A stretch of DNA of 22,872 nucleotides, from positions 1-22,872 of the forward strand of contig MZNV01000239.1 of NCBI GenBank assembly GCA_002081555.1, in the 5' to 3' direction. This DNA is from Protostelium mycophagum (Eukaryota; Evosea; Variosea; Protosteliida; Protosteliaceae). Below the pieces are notes generated by a model, which saw only the letters and a list, made by a program, of their open reading frames with translations, was not told the origin of the DNA and searched no databases. A program made the position numbers and the translations under genes. How positions within the stretch are numbered: position 1 is the first letter of the stretch; every line of letters starts with the position of its first letter. This document shows, piece by piece, positions 9,370 to 19,734 of the stretch.

Positions 9370-11683
9370 TTATTGGTCCTTTTTTTCGGTGAGGGGTGGG
9401 ATGTCATCGTCATCAGAGTCGGATGAGTGTTCATCGCGCGGGAAAACTCTGTTCTGGTGTTGTACAGGTGACACGTAATCAGTGGGGAGATCATCAAAGA
9501 CATCATGCTCCTCAGCTTCTCCCTCCTTCATCATCATCAGCGACATTTCACATGAAGTTTTGTGCTGCAACAAGTACTTGGCCCAGCACATTAGAAATGA
9601 TTTAGAGGACATCATGATGCACCTACCGGTGCCAGGCACACGACGTAGTCGTTCGAAAAGTCCGCGGGCCAGTTCATGCCTCTGACTCTCCTTCTGAGGC
9701 GTTGTAGATGTGATCTCATGGACGATCTGACGCTGTCATCGTAGATCTTGTGGAGTTTACTCTCCGCCACTCGTATTTGTGTTTCCACGAACCCTGATGG
9801 ACATTATTTGTCGTGAATGAAACATCATTTTCGCGATCTTGCAAGTCATCTAAAAGGCAGCCTTTTGGAAGTTCTAAGATATAAACAGTGACGGCTGTGC
9901 CGGGTGTCCGCTCAATTGCTGTGCCAGAGAGCTGCAGGATGTCTCTTATCAATCGTCCGTTTTGAAAATTGCAGTTGTAAATCGAGTTGTAGATGGACGA
10001 ATTCATTCCAATCTGTACCCCTTGTGTGTGAAGTCTCAAAAAATGAGACCCCCAAAACTTTGAAATTGCTCTTCTTGACATGCCTCAGTACCCAGTCCTG
10101 TATGTGTTGGCCTTAACGTGAAGATTCACGTGACTTACCAGCGGATATTCACGGTAAGGTCGCTCTCCGGCCAAGAGAATGCACGCATCACGTGTCTTGT
10201 GAATCTCAACGATGACTCTTCCTGGAATTTTCCATCAGATCACATCGGATTTCCCGCCGAAATGATGATGACGTCATCACCCACCGTGAGGGTCTTCCGT
10301 TGTGTCGGGGAGGGGTTCGGCACCGGTGATGTACAATCTCTTGCCCACATGCTTCGCGATGCGCGGGAAAAGTCGATCTTGGAAAAAAGGCGCGTAACCG
10401 TCAAGAGATCCCAGCAGATAATCCGCAATGACGACGTCGAACACCTGCGTTACTCAACGAAACGTTCTCGTTTGTTAAGGTGATTGTCTCGCGCTCAATT
10501 TTGCAAAGCAAAAGAATCGCATCTTTTTGGGCACGGATGACGTTCTACAATAGTGTAGATGAACATACTGCCGCAGTGAAATATCGAATTCAGCAGCAAA
10601 AATCTGTACAATGACAAATTTGAATGCTCCAAACAAGTGAAGATTATTTTGGCGGGAAATCTTATGCAGTTGTAAACTCACCTCTCCCTTCAAAAAATCG
10701 GGGTCTTTCCAGTTACCCGTGATGACCTTGTCCTGATGACGTTATAAAAAATCCATCTACAACGCTCACATTTTCCCTGATTTTTCCCTCAAATTCCTCT
10801 TCCATCTCCTTCTGTCTCTTTCTATCACCTGTCACAGCCGTCCACCTGAATTTTCGCTCAGTTTTCCATTGTCTCGTTGTAGATGAGATCAATATTTGAG
10901 CTATTTGATTTTCTTGTGAAAAATATTCAAAACAAACATTTTTCTTGGAATAAAAATAACTATAAGAACAAGATATTTTTGCTTAGACAGCTGCTAGCAA
11001 ATGTTACATTTTGATTTTGTCTGATCATGAAGGACTTGACTTACCTGTCTGTCTTCATACCAATGAGCCAGTCGAGAGAGTGTGATCCTGTCCCTGCATC
11101 TAACACATTTCCCCAGGGAAGGTTTCCTGCTCATCTTAAATTTGGATTGTATTTAAAGGCAGGGTGATATGTGCCATGATTGAATAGTGTATTTCTGAAA
11201 TAGAAGATCTTACCTTGTACACGCTCAATACTGTCGAAAATAGGGCAGTGGTGCTCACCAATCTTCTCTAAAGCGTTCTTACTCCTAATCTTATGTCAAA
11301 GATACATTCAGAGCCTCTTGTACACGATTCCACTGTGATTCGTACTGTTAAATCATTCACACACCATTCTTTGTTGACTGTAGGTGCTAATACTTTCTTT
11401 CCCATCTCCTTTCTTTCTTTCTTTGTCTCTTTCAATTTGATCCTCAACAGCTCTGAAATAACTATAAGTGTGAATAAACACAGATCGACTCACCGAACAA
11501 TAAAAGTAATATGACGACAGTAACAGCTCCAAATGTTGCAAAGATCATCTTGAATTTAGGAGGAAGGTGAGCAAGCCATTGTCCCCACTGAACCAAGGTG
11601 TCCTCATCCTCTGGTCGAACTGCGCTTACGACCTTGACCGCCAACATAGAAGCCAAGCAGAAGATGTGTCCTGGTGTGATCAT
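9370..11683 (-). CDS. Putative membrane-anchored SAM-dependent methyltransferase
   Basis: Minus-strand exons 11494-11683, 11361-11452, 11214-11289, 11045-11126, 10770-10845, 10682-10732, 10285-10444, 10139-10221, 10019-10097, 9627-9793 and 9370-9564 sum to 1251 nt (416 aa). The first two encode a signal/anchor-like start, a transmembrane helix (TFGAVTVVILLLLF) and a basic tail. The rest is a class I methyltransferase: motif I VLDAGTGSHSLDWL, then WTAVTGD, VITGNWKDPDFLKGE, FDVVIADYLLGSLDGYAPFF and YREYPLDWVLRHV. The C-terminus is acidic (SSDSDDDDIPPL). Motifs match a widespread, poorly characterised eukaryotic methyltransferase family; substrate unknown. The enzyme part has no ATG of its own and joins the N-terminal exons in phase, so I call one gene. 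Two adjacent genes remain possible. AATAAA overlaps the stop. Confidence 0.75.
10733..10764 (-). repeat. Intron 3'-end module, copy B (methyltransferase intron 10733-10769)
   Basis: Read on the minus strand, this 37-nt intron is GTGAG followed by CGTTGTAGATGG, an A/T stretch, then ATAACGTCATCAG as acceptor. Nearly the whole intron is the module, with one change in the CRE-like palindrome. Confidence 0.75.
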
Positions 11684-11739
11684 GATGACGTTTGAAGAAT
11701 CGATCCGGCACTTTTTCGAATCACAAATCACCAAACGGC

Positions 11740-13656
11740 ATGGGAAAGAAGAAGAGGAAGGAGGATAAACCGTATTGCTGGTGGGTCCTGAGAGGTCTTA
11801 TACCGGTGTACTGATCCTTAAAGGTACTGCCTCAGAACTTTCGACGATGAGAAGGTCTTGATTCAACATCAAAAGGCACAGCATTTTAAATGCCATCTCT
11901 GCCATAAGAAGCTCTCAACTGCTGGTGGCATGGTTTATCACGTATACCAGGTTCATAAGGAGAATATTCATGTGTGAGTGTTTCGGTTTCTCACATAAAA
12001 AAACTGAAGTCATTTCTAGGGTTCCTAGAGCTAAACCGGGTCGTGATTCCATCAAATATGAGATATATGGCATGGACGGTATCCCAGATGATGAAGAAGC
12101 AGGTCTTGAGCCATTAGACCCCAACAAGAGACAGAAGGTGGATAGCACTGCGGCGGAAGTCGCAGCACAGATCGCTGCCACAATGAGACCTGGTGTTGTG
12201 ACCGCACTTGGCGCTTCTCCGGTAGTAGGAGCACCACCTGGTGCAGCACCAGCTATTCCAGGCGCTCCGGTGTAAGATTTCTATATTATCTTTCATGAAT
12301 GATCAACGAACCGAAGTCCACATAAAATCATGCAGTCTCATCATTGATTGATGTTCTACAGACCATTCCCAGGATTTCCACCGATGGGCGCGATGCCACC
12401 AGGTAAAATAAACTCATTTCCATTCAAACCATTATCCATTTTCACAGAAATTTTTTCTGTTATCATCTTTTCAATGTGACGTCATCCATAAGAAAAGTGA
12501 TGCATAATGAAACATCGAGCCTTTTCGATCTAAAATGACTTCTGAATTGTGCAGGCATGCCGCCTTTTGGACCACCACCTGGCTTCCCAGGGATGATGCC
12601 TCCCGGCATGCCCCCTCACATGTTACCTCCCGGTATGCCCCCTCACATGCTACCCCCCGGTATGCCTCCAGGAATGCCACCTGGTGAGTGTTATTGTAGA
12701 TTTTATCGACTTACATTTGTGGCATAACAAAATCTCAAACAAACCTTGTCTTTTGGTTGCAAAAGATGATGAAATATTTTTCTGTCTTTAAAAGATTGAA
12801 AAGAATAAAATTGATGACGTCATATAGGAATGCCAGGCATGATGCCCCCCTTTGGCCCCCCTCCAGGTTTCCCAGGGATGCCCCCTCCGGGCTACCCAGG
12901 AATGCCACCCCCAGGACTCCCACCAGGTGTCCCCCCTCCTTTCGCGCAGGCAGGTGGCCCTCCCTTCATTCCAGGAATCCCTCCCCCCGGTGTGGTTCCC
13001 CCTGGTGGTGAGAAACACTACGAATGTCGTTGTAGACGCTGATGAATGACAGCTATCCCCCTGACACCCCCACCCACTGAGAAGACAGCACCAACTACAC
13101 CTGGTTTCCTGCTCATATACGACGACGAAGTCGTTTCCATGGTACGTGATCCGTCGACATTCGACACGAACATGTTGAGACTTTGAGACTGATTAATAAC
13201 AGGAGGAGAAACGCTCGCAGTTGATCAAGTATAGACAGAGCAATGATCAATTCAAAGAGAAGTTGAATCGTATGGACAACAGCATAGAATCAAGATTGGC
13301 ACAATTAGGTGAGATCGCACATTAAGAGGTAAGAGGATACATCGTTGTAGATGAGAGAAACAATATTGACGGGTTGTAGTGGCTCGAATTATTGAGGTGG
13401 GTAGAAATAAACAGATATTAAAAATATCGAAGTTTCAGAAATTTTTAAAATTATTTTTTCTTGTGAGGTTCGTTGTAGATGTAATAAATCTCATCATAAC
13501 AGAAGACTTTGTGATTCCAGGAACAGCACCGGGTAAAAAAACGGTGAGAAAATGTTGTTGTAGATCATCTGTGAATTTTCGCTCGCCTTGTAGTCGTGTA
13601 TTGTGAATTTTCGAAGAAATTACGACAAGTCATCCGCGGCATGTACAGTACAATAA
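11740..13656 (+). CDS. ZNF207: BuGZ / ZNF207 zinc-finger protein
   Basis: Ten exons summing to 1092 nt (363 aa): 11740-11780, 11824-11973, 12020-12271, 12362-12402, 12555-12683, 12828-13007, 13053-13141, 13203-13308, 13503-13543 and 13594-13656. [16 protein letters not shown] opens the protein. The paired C2H2 fingers (CWYC...[22 protein letters not shown]) and [12 protein letters not shown] are diagnostic. A long low-complexity P/G/M-rich middle follows, as in Bu[18 protein letters not shown] is in the place of the GLEBS Bub3-binding motif (DEDISLEE-type). BuGZ stabilises Bub3, binds spindle microtubules and forms condensates. The last exon, and hence the exact C-terminus, is uncertain; another acceptor near 13620 would give a different tail. 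It is divergent from the methyltransferase with only 56 bp between the starts. Confidence 0.92.
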
Positions 13657-14158
13657 TGAACCGATGCCAGGGTTGCGCATCTACAACGAGAGTAGAACAT
13701 AACTGCGCTGTACATTTTGCACGTAAGTTATTGACTTTATCCGTTGTGTTGGGCCGCTTTGCGGCACCATGCAGTGGAAGTGTCCTTGTCGTCAATAAAT
13801 ATTTCGTGTATGTGTCGTCGGTGCCTGTTGTGCTGTGCACCTAAATCTGGAGTGATAGATGCTGAAAGAAAAATCGTGGAGTGAGAGTATTTGTAAATTA
13901 GAATAAAGAAGCGGCGAAGGTGTTCATTCTTCAATCATCTCATCTAAATCATTCGTGTCTTACAATCTGTGAGTGGAAGTTCATTGTGTATTCGCTGTTG
14001 CGACAATTACACGGTGCACTTATTGGTAAAGACATCAGAAGGCGAAGGGTCGTTTCATGTTGGTGACAAAAAATAAGACGTCGCGTCCTAAAAAATCAAG
14101 ACGAGGATCAGAATGCACCCGGATCGCAACATTCCTAAACAAATTATAAGTAAAGAAC
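13657..14158. other. Intergenic: BuGZ 3' end and POLR1H promoter
   Basis: No supported gene. AATAAA near 13902 could end the BuGZ transcript. CATCTACAACG, the inverse of the recurrent intron word, occurs at 13678-13688. An 82-codon frame at 13596-13844 has no family signal. Confidence 0.45.
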
Positions 14159-14680
14159 ATGTCTACCGCAGTGACTTGGAAGACCATCTTTCACACAACC
14201 CTAAAGGCGGATTTCTGTCCTCATTGTGGAACTCTATTAGATCTGCCTACTGGGCCCACTGTCACCTGCGCAATGTGCGCATTTAAAGTTGAATCAGTGA
14301 CTCTGTCTTCAGTGCAAGCAACCAGGTCGGTTTTTAAGAGATCAAATTCATATGCTGAATCATAAAAAGCCAGAAGGGAGCTGTGAGAGAAGACAGAGAG
14401 GAGATCGAGGAAGAACCCGAAGTTAGAGCTATGGTGAGTTGATTACCTTCTGATTATCTCCTTGATTTTGACGACAATCGAAAGATCAGAGAATCATGTC
14501 CAAAATGTGATAACGAAATGGTGCATTTCACTACAGCACAAACGAGATCTGCTGATGAAGGACAAACCATCTTTTACGATTGTCCAAAGTGCCGGTGGGT
14601 CTATTCTGCAATTTTCATCTCACTCTTTTAACGAATGCACACATTTCATGCATTATTTGCAGAGCTACACAAATAAATAA
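14159..14680 (+). CDS. POLR1H: RNA polymerase I subunit A12 (POLR1H / RPA12)
   Basis: Exons 14159-14329, 14374-14433, 14485-14597 and 14663-14680 encode about 120 aa, the usual length. The N-terminal zinc ribbon is [12 protein letters not shown]...CAMC. The C-terminal TFIIS-like ribbon is CPKCDNEM...[20 protein letters not shown], with the acidic D-E pair that promotes RNA cleavage in Pol I. The end SYTNK resembles the yeast A12 tail. Splice choices were fixed by phase and by keeping CxxCxW intact. It acts in nucleolar rRNA synthesis and proofreading. The stop is at 14678-14680. Confidence 0.92.
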
Positions 14681-15225
14681 CGTGGAGATTCTATTCAATG
14701 TTACGTGGACGAGCTTTGAAAAACACATCTTTTCCTGCGATTGTTCAATCATCAATTATTGATTTTGATAAAGGTTCACATGGACACACAATTCATAATA
14801 AAAGTATCTCTTCATCTAATACCTTAATCAACTCTGATTCATTAATGGATATTGCACAACTCGCCAGAAATTGACACCACAACACTTGTCCCGACAAGAA
14901 GATACAAATATAATTAAGATATTTGTATTCTTAATTCCACCTCGGGGACAATGTGAAAAGGATCACAGTATGAAAATCAGAGCGGAAACAGTCCCATTGG
15001 GTTTCTGATCAAAGCAGATCTTTTAGAGAACACATGACGAGTAAAATGAGACTTGAAAAATCCCCAAACAGCGCTGAATCCACTGAAGGAAGAAACAATG
15101 ATGTACAGGGCTTATGGTGTGATGGGGCTGCTCAAAACTGATGTAACCGCGGAAAAACACCACGGAAAAATAATTTATCCGCTCCAAGCAACCAAAGCGT
15201 TTGACAAACATACAAACTCCACATC
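14681..15225. other. Intergenic: POLR1H to ACAD
   Basis: No supported gene. It contains the hairpin-rich element at 14882-14954. The immediate upstream of the ACAD ATG has no recognisable core promoter motif that I can support. Confidence 0.45.
14882..14954. repeat. Small hairpin-rich foldback element
   Basis: Inside it, ATACAAATAT (14902-14911) and ATATTTGTAT (14919-14928) form a perfect 10-bp stem with a 7-nt loop. Outside it, CACTTGTCCC and GGGGACAATGTG pair imperfectly, and CTTGTC/GACAAG forms a small stem of its own. It could be a short MITE remnant; no second copy is visible. Confidence 0.45.
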
Positions 15226-17425
15226 ATGGCTCAAGAAAGTAGGGCCGCCGCCACTCGCAGCGAATACGTCATTCCTTCCCTGATCGAGGACAAGATCTCG
15301 CCGAAAGCGAAGGACATTCTTCAGAGAATCCACCGCTTTGTCGAAGATGAATGTATCCCGGCAGAGTCTGTATTTCTCGCTCAAATCTCGAATGAAATGA
15401 AGAATGGTCGTTGGACTTCATTTCCCTCTGTAATTGAAGATTTGAAGAGAAAGGTAACATCATGTTCAATCGGATGAACCTGACACAAGATGATAGGCGA
15501 GAGCACAGAACCCTCCTCTTTGGAATTTGTTTCTCCACAGAGGATACCCTGAGGGCCCCGGATTGACCAATTTGGAATATGCTTTGATGGCCGAAATCAT
15601 GGGAAGATGTTCAGTTGCCAGCGAGGCAATGAACTGCTCAGCTCCCGACACCGGAAACATGGAGGTTCGTACAGCTCGAGTGATCATCATAAACTCGTCG
15701 TAATCATTCCAGGTTTTTGCCAAGTATGGTACCCCAGAGCAGAAGAAGAAGTGGCTTGTACCTCTCTTAGAGGGACAGATCAGGTCCGCTTTCGCCATGA
15801 CCGAGCGCTTTGTCGCCTCTTCAGACGCCACAAACATTCGTACTTCTGTGGGTACTTTGTCTTTTGATGATCAGACTCTAAAGAATGATAGATCGCCTCA
15901 GCTGGTGATGATTACGTCATTAACGGCAGAAAATGGTGGATCTCTGGAGCTGGTGACCCTCGTTGCAAGGTATTCCCCTCTTTCATTTACCTTATAATAA
16001 TCTCCCCATCTCAGAACACCATCTCATGTTCCACAGGTCCTCTTAGTCATGGGCAAGACCGACCCTAATAACACCTCTCCACACAAACAACAATCCCTCG
16101 TGATCGTCCCCGCAGATGCCCCAGGTATCACCTACGTTAGACCCATGCATGTCTTAGGTGAAGATTCTGCACCACATGGACACATGGAGATCCTGTTCGA
16201 GAATGTCAGAGTCCCAAAGAGTAATATTATTCTCGGTGAAGGAAGAGGTTTTGAGGTGGGAATTTATTTTTGAAAAAATATTTTGGCGGGAAGATGAAGA
16301 TTCGAAAATTGAATTTGAAAACGGCGGGAATGACGTAGATAGGTGATCCAGGGACGATTGGGCCCTGGAAGAATTCATCACTGCATGAGAACGATCGGTG
16401 TTGCTGAAGTCGCATTAGACCTCCTCATCAACCGCATGTACGACCCCGACAGAAAGGTTCGTGAAATTTCCATGAAATTTTTGAGTTGTACCTGAGATAC
16501 CAAAATTTTTTCAATTTTTTCAATTTTTGCTAATTTCTACCGACAATATCCCTGCCCATTCTTTTGTGCCGTTGTAACTTCCGGTCACGTGACTCATTTA
16601 GGTCTTCGGAAAGCATTTCTACCAGCACGGAACACTCCAAGCTGACGTCGCAAACAGTCGCATGGAAATAGAACAGGCGAGGTGGTTGGTGCTGAATGCA
16701 GCGGACAAGATTGACAGATACACCGCCAAACACGCCATGAAGGAGATCGCCCTCGCCAAAGTGAGATTTCTATTTCATGATTTTTGTCGTTGTAGATGGA
16801 TGATGACGTCATCAGGTGGTGGTGCCAAGCATGTGTCTTAAGGTGATCGACAGAGCACAGCAGATTCATGGAGCTGAAGGACTGTGCCAAGACTCCAGAT
16901 TGCCGTTCCTGTGGCTAAGTGTCAGTACTTTTTTAGAAAACAATTTTTATTTGCACAAAGAACCTTATGTATATGGTCTAAATGAGATATCGTGAAGATG
17001 TATTTGTGGCAGACCACTGCTCAAAAATTTAGATCCAAAGCATTATGTTCAATCATCTCACACGATGTAGGTTAGAACATTGAGATATGCTGACGGTCCA
17101 GACGAGACACACAGAGCCCAAATCGCAAGACTCGAAGTGAAGAGAGCCCCTCAGGTAATCGCACATTCAAATATATTCCAATGTCTCTTCGAAAATTGGT
17201 CGCAGCCACGAAGCTCGTGTGGTATAGTGGTAGCACTTCAGCGACGGCGGTTCGATTCCGCCCACGGGCATCGTTTTTTGCTCTGATTTTTGGAAATTCT
17301 TTATCTTTTTGTTGAAATCGTTGTAGATCACAGCCGACATCAAGAGGAACACGGAGAGACAGCAAGCTGCTTTGAAAGCATTCGGTTTGAAAGAAGCCCA
17401 CAGCGCTGTTGTGGCCAAATTATAA
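15226..17425 (+). CDS. Acyl-CoA dehydrogenase, ACAD10/ACAD11 type
   Basis: Ten exons, all phase-consistent, 1383 nt (460 aa): 15226-15453, 15497-15664, 15713-15851, 15902-15969, 16037-16255, 16343-16456, 16602-16760, 16816-16920, 17071-17154 and 17327-17425. Family motifs in order: [98 protein letters not shown] and [11 protein letters not shown]. This is the FAD-dependent dehydrogenase module alone; no kinase/phosphotransferase half of ACAD10/11 is present. It should oxidise long or branched acyl-CoA in mitochondria or peroxisomes (inferred). The FAD-contact motif reads [13 protein letters not shown] rather than the usual [13 protein letters not shown]. AATAAA at 17428 follows the stop. The last intron holds a tRNA-like gene. 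Confidence 0.93.
16788..16815 (+). repeat. Intron 3'-end module, copy C (ACAD intron 7)
   Basis: The intron ends CGTTGTAGATGG followed directly by ATGATGACGTCATCAG, the acceptor. The exon that follows continues [13 protein letters not shown] in the ACAD frame, so the acceptor is certain. Confidence 0.85.
17213..17270 (+). pseudogene. 58-nt tRNA-like gene lacking the anticodon arm, inside an ACAD intron
   Basis: A 7-bp acceptor stem (GCTCGTG with CACGGGC, one G-U) is followed by a D-arm with a good A box (TGGTATAGTGG, 17220-17230). A perfect T-arm GGCGG-TTCGATT-CCGCC contains a consensus B box, then discriminator A. A T6 run at 17274-17279 is a Pol III terminator. Only about 9 nt lie between the D- and T-arms, so the whole anticodon loop and part of its stem are gone (about 14 nt shorter than a tRNA). 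The A box matches tRNA-Gly types. It is either a recent tRNA pseudogene or a source of a short Pol III RNA. It lies in the intron 17155-17326. Confidence 0.75.
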
Positions 17426-18096
17426 ACAATAAATTGACGATCTACGGTTGATTTCTTGTTGAGTTGATTTTGAAAGATAGTTCGCATTATAGTATATGCT
17501 CTTGAAGACCTTGTTGTAAAATTTCCAAAACATACAGATTGTGCTTCCAAACTCTGCAATTTCACTGTAGAAATATCAAAATAATGACAGAGCATACAAA
17601 GACCTGGAAACCAAAATTAGTCTTCGTTCAAATGTGAAACTCTGACACTGGAAGTGGCACTCTTGTGCAGACCCTAAACCTTAGACCCCTTTATGCATCT
17701 TGAAATTTGAAACATTCAAATTCGAACAACTTCATTTTGATTTGAGTGCTTTTGTGTTTGAGAAATAGAAACTGGTAAAATAATAAAATTTTATTATTGA
17801 AATCTGTTCAGGTTGGTTGAATTTTATTGCATTATAGATCCTTGTGCCCTCCATGCTCATTGTTGTCAACATGCCCACTTTGGGCCAATAATAGATTAAT
17901 CAAGCTACATTGGGATCTCAATATATAGCTGATGCATTTTTAAACGACAAAAGAAAATTTTATTCGTGCATTTGTTTTGCACGATCATGGTTTGAAGTTG
18001 GATAAAAATTTTGGAGGACATAAAAAGGAAGAGAAATTCAGACCTCTGTGGGATGATAAAATCGATTCACTGACCGGAGAAGCAAAATAGCAAAAG
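17426..18096. other. Intergenic: ACAD 3' end to tRNA-Tyr
   Basis: No gene seen. A perfect 20-bp palindrome of A/T (AATAATAAAA and its inverse) lies at 17779-17798. The rest is A/T-rich without clear features. Confidence 0.5.
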
Positions 18097-18182
18097 TCCC
18101 AACACCCGGACTCGAACCAGGAACCTATAGATGACAGCTGACCTACTACAGTCTACCGCGCTACCAATTGCGCCATGTCGGG
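18097..18182 (-). tRNA. tRNA-Tyr (GTA) with a 13-nt intron
   Basis: Acceptor CCCGACA pairs with TGTTGGG (one G-U) with discriminator A. The first pair is C1-G72, the eukaryotic Tyr identity pair. The D stem is GCGC/GCGC; the anticodon stem GTAGA/TCTAT encloses CTGTAG, a 13-nt insert TAGGTCAGCTGTC, then A. The T-arm is CCTGG-TTCGAGT-CCGGG. The intron sits one base 3' of the anticodon, the standard place. It is 73 nt after removal of the intron. T-runs follow on the minus strand near 18092-18095. Confidence 0.95.
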
Positions 18183-18458
18183 GAGTTGTAGATGAATTAA
18201 CACCGTTGTAGACGGTGTAAAATACAAGTTCGATATTGACCATCGATCCGAGGCCTAAAAAACAGTTTTGGCGATACAAAAAAGGTTGTCAAATGTCTGC
18301 TTTCGTTATACAAACATATGTAGACATAATTTGTGTATTTTTGGTCAAAAATATCGTGAAAAGAGAACTACTCATAAAAATTGAGTATTTAAACGGAAAT
18401 CATGAATTCTAATTGATTCTGAATGGTTCAAACCTGAAAAGGGCAAAAGATAATTGTG
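18183..18458. other. Spacer between the two tRNA genes
   Basis: Two GTTGTAGA words occur immediately upstream of tRNA-Tyr (about 18186 and 18204), the second within a small palindrome (ACCGTTGTAGACGGT). No other feature is seen. Confidence 0.45.
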
Positions 18459-18529
18459 TTCCGTCACCGGGAGTCGAACCCGGGGCTCAGCGGTGAGAGC
18501 GCTGGATGTTACCGTTACACCATGACGGA
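18459..18529 (-). tRNA. tRNA-Glu (CTC)
   Basis: Acceptor TCCGTCA/TGACGGA is perfect with discriminator A. The D-arm is GTGT-AACGGTA-ACAT. The anticodon stem CAGCG/CGCTG is perfect around loop CTCTCAC, giving anticodon CTC. The T-arm CCGGG-TTCGACT-CCCGG is perfect. A and B boxes are intact, and there is no intron. A TTTT tract follows on the minus strand near 18445. Confidence 0.96.
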
Positions 18530-18861
18530 TTGACGTGTCTACAACCCGCCAGACTTCATCATTGATCATCATCATGCATCGATCTGTTGTAATCTGGTCC
18601 TGGCTGGGTTCAGTGGGTGTTGGTTCGCTTCTGCTTCTGAAGATACGTCAAAAGGGCTCAAAGATGTTCATTAATGTAATCATACTTACAGTCAAACATC
18701 TATGTTCATCTCCTGTCGTTGATCGGCGCGTCTTTCCAGCAGTGAGGTCGAGTCTGAGCTGCAAAGCTCATTTATCATACATATCTTAAGCAAGTCGAAT
18801 GAGTTCATTCGATGTGGTCCATTTTCCGCCTGTGGGCTTCTAATACATTCGAGGGTTTCTC
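18530..18861. other. Intergenic upstream of tRNA-Glu
   Basis: A GTCTACAACC word (inverse of the recurrent motif) lies at about 18537. A minus-strand 102-codon frame ends at 18692, but its frame does not fit the exons upstream of it. No other gene is supported. Confidence 0.4.
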
Positions 18862-19276
18862 TCAAGTTTTGAGCAGGATATCGGTCAGCTCGGTTCCATA
18901 TGAGAATGACCCCCCCCCCATTACCTCTAGGCCTTGTCTGAAAAGGGTTGTATGGGGCATAGTGACTATTGAGAGAGTCGGGTGGACTTGGAAAGGTCAA
19001 AAATGATCGTCTTTATTACCTTCTCAAAGTTTTCTTCACAGAACGAGAACGGGAATATAGCTGGCAAGGGTGAGGCTTTTCACGATAAGCAATAATAGAT
19101 GGTCTTGGATTCTTTTCATGAAAGAAGGTATTTCATATGAAATCGATTTCAGATTAAGTATGAAGATCTCCAATTGAGAGTCTAGAAGAGGACAAGAAGA
19201 AGCATGATAGTAAGAAAGTTACCTCTTGCGCGAGTGATGCCGGTGGTTGAGCGGTTGCGGTTAGGTGATCTCGCAT
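18862..19276 (-). CDS. Possible small spliced gene, 73 aa, unidentified
   Basis: Minus-strand exons 19223-19276, 19020-19111 and 18862-18937 fit in phase (222 nt). They have good splice sites: GAG|GTAACT, AG|GTAATA and an acceptor TTTTCAG. The peptide begins MRDHLTATAQPPASLAQE, continues IAYREKPHPCQLYSRSRSVK and ends GGGSFSYGTELTDILLKT. I recognise no family. The third exon crosses a homopolymer of about ten C (plus strand, near 18910). One base more or less would switch it into a 102-codon frame ending at 18692, so the 3' part is uncertain. Confidence 0.35.
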
Positions 19277-19734
19277 GAAAATTTTTAAGGATTTCGAACG
19301 GATCGTTTTCCCGCCAACCTTTCAAATTCAAGGCACATTGTAGATTCTTAATTCTGGAACAGGATATCAGCCAAAGATCATCGCTGGCAATAGAAGATCA
19401 TAAAAAGTCCTTTGCACTTGATGTATTTTCGAAGACAGCAGCTTGGATTCTGACAACTCAACTAAAGTTATATGTTTGTTGGTGAACGATATCCGATACA
19501 GATGTATCGTATCATCTGATGTTTCCTCCTCCTTTTATCACATCAGATGATCTGTCTGGGAGCTTGTTGATCCTCCATTTACATTTCCAAAATAAATTGA
19601 TGATCGAACGATCGCCCTCAGTCCGCGGTTGAAACTATAGAGTTAGGGACGTGCACGAATCGACATCTCAGCAGAAAAACAAGTACAACCAAATCGCACA
19701 TCACAAAACTCGCAACAAGACCAACTACTCCTCT
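19277..19734. other. Intergenic: small gene to golgin
   Basis: An E2F-like TTTTCCCGCCAA lies at about 19306-19317, some 30 bp upstream of the small gene's ATG. A GTATCATCTGATG/CATCAGATGATC pair around 19507-19552 is weakly inverted. No gene seen. Confidence 0.4.

Noticed and set aside
9716-10081. 121-codon minus-strand frame (SIYNSIYNCNF...)
   Set aside because: The methyltransferase exons on either side join in phase by skipping most of it (10019 to 9793) and restore the family motif FVETQIRVAESKL, so this is intron sequence open by chance.
12555-13007. Tandem-looking CCCGG(C/T)ATGCCCCCTCA repeats
   Set aside because: They encode the P/G/M-rich segment typical of BuGZ, so this is codon-level repetition and not a separate repeat element.
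15466-15837. 123-codon frame on the minus strand
   Set aside because: It lies opposite well-supported ACAD exons and is a shadow of them.
18692-19000. 102-codon minus-strand frame ending QEMNIDV
   Set aside because: It is out of frame with the exons that splice into it, and its length depends on a run of about ten C. Kept only as an alternative for the small gene at 18862.
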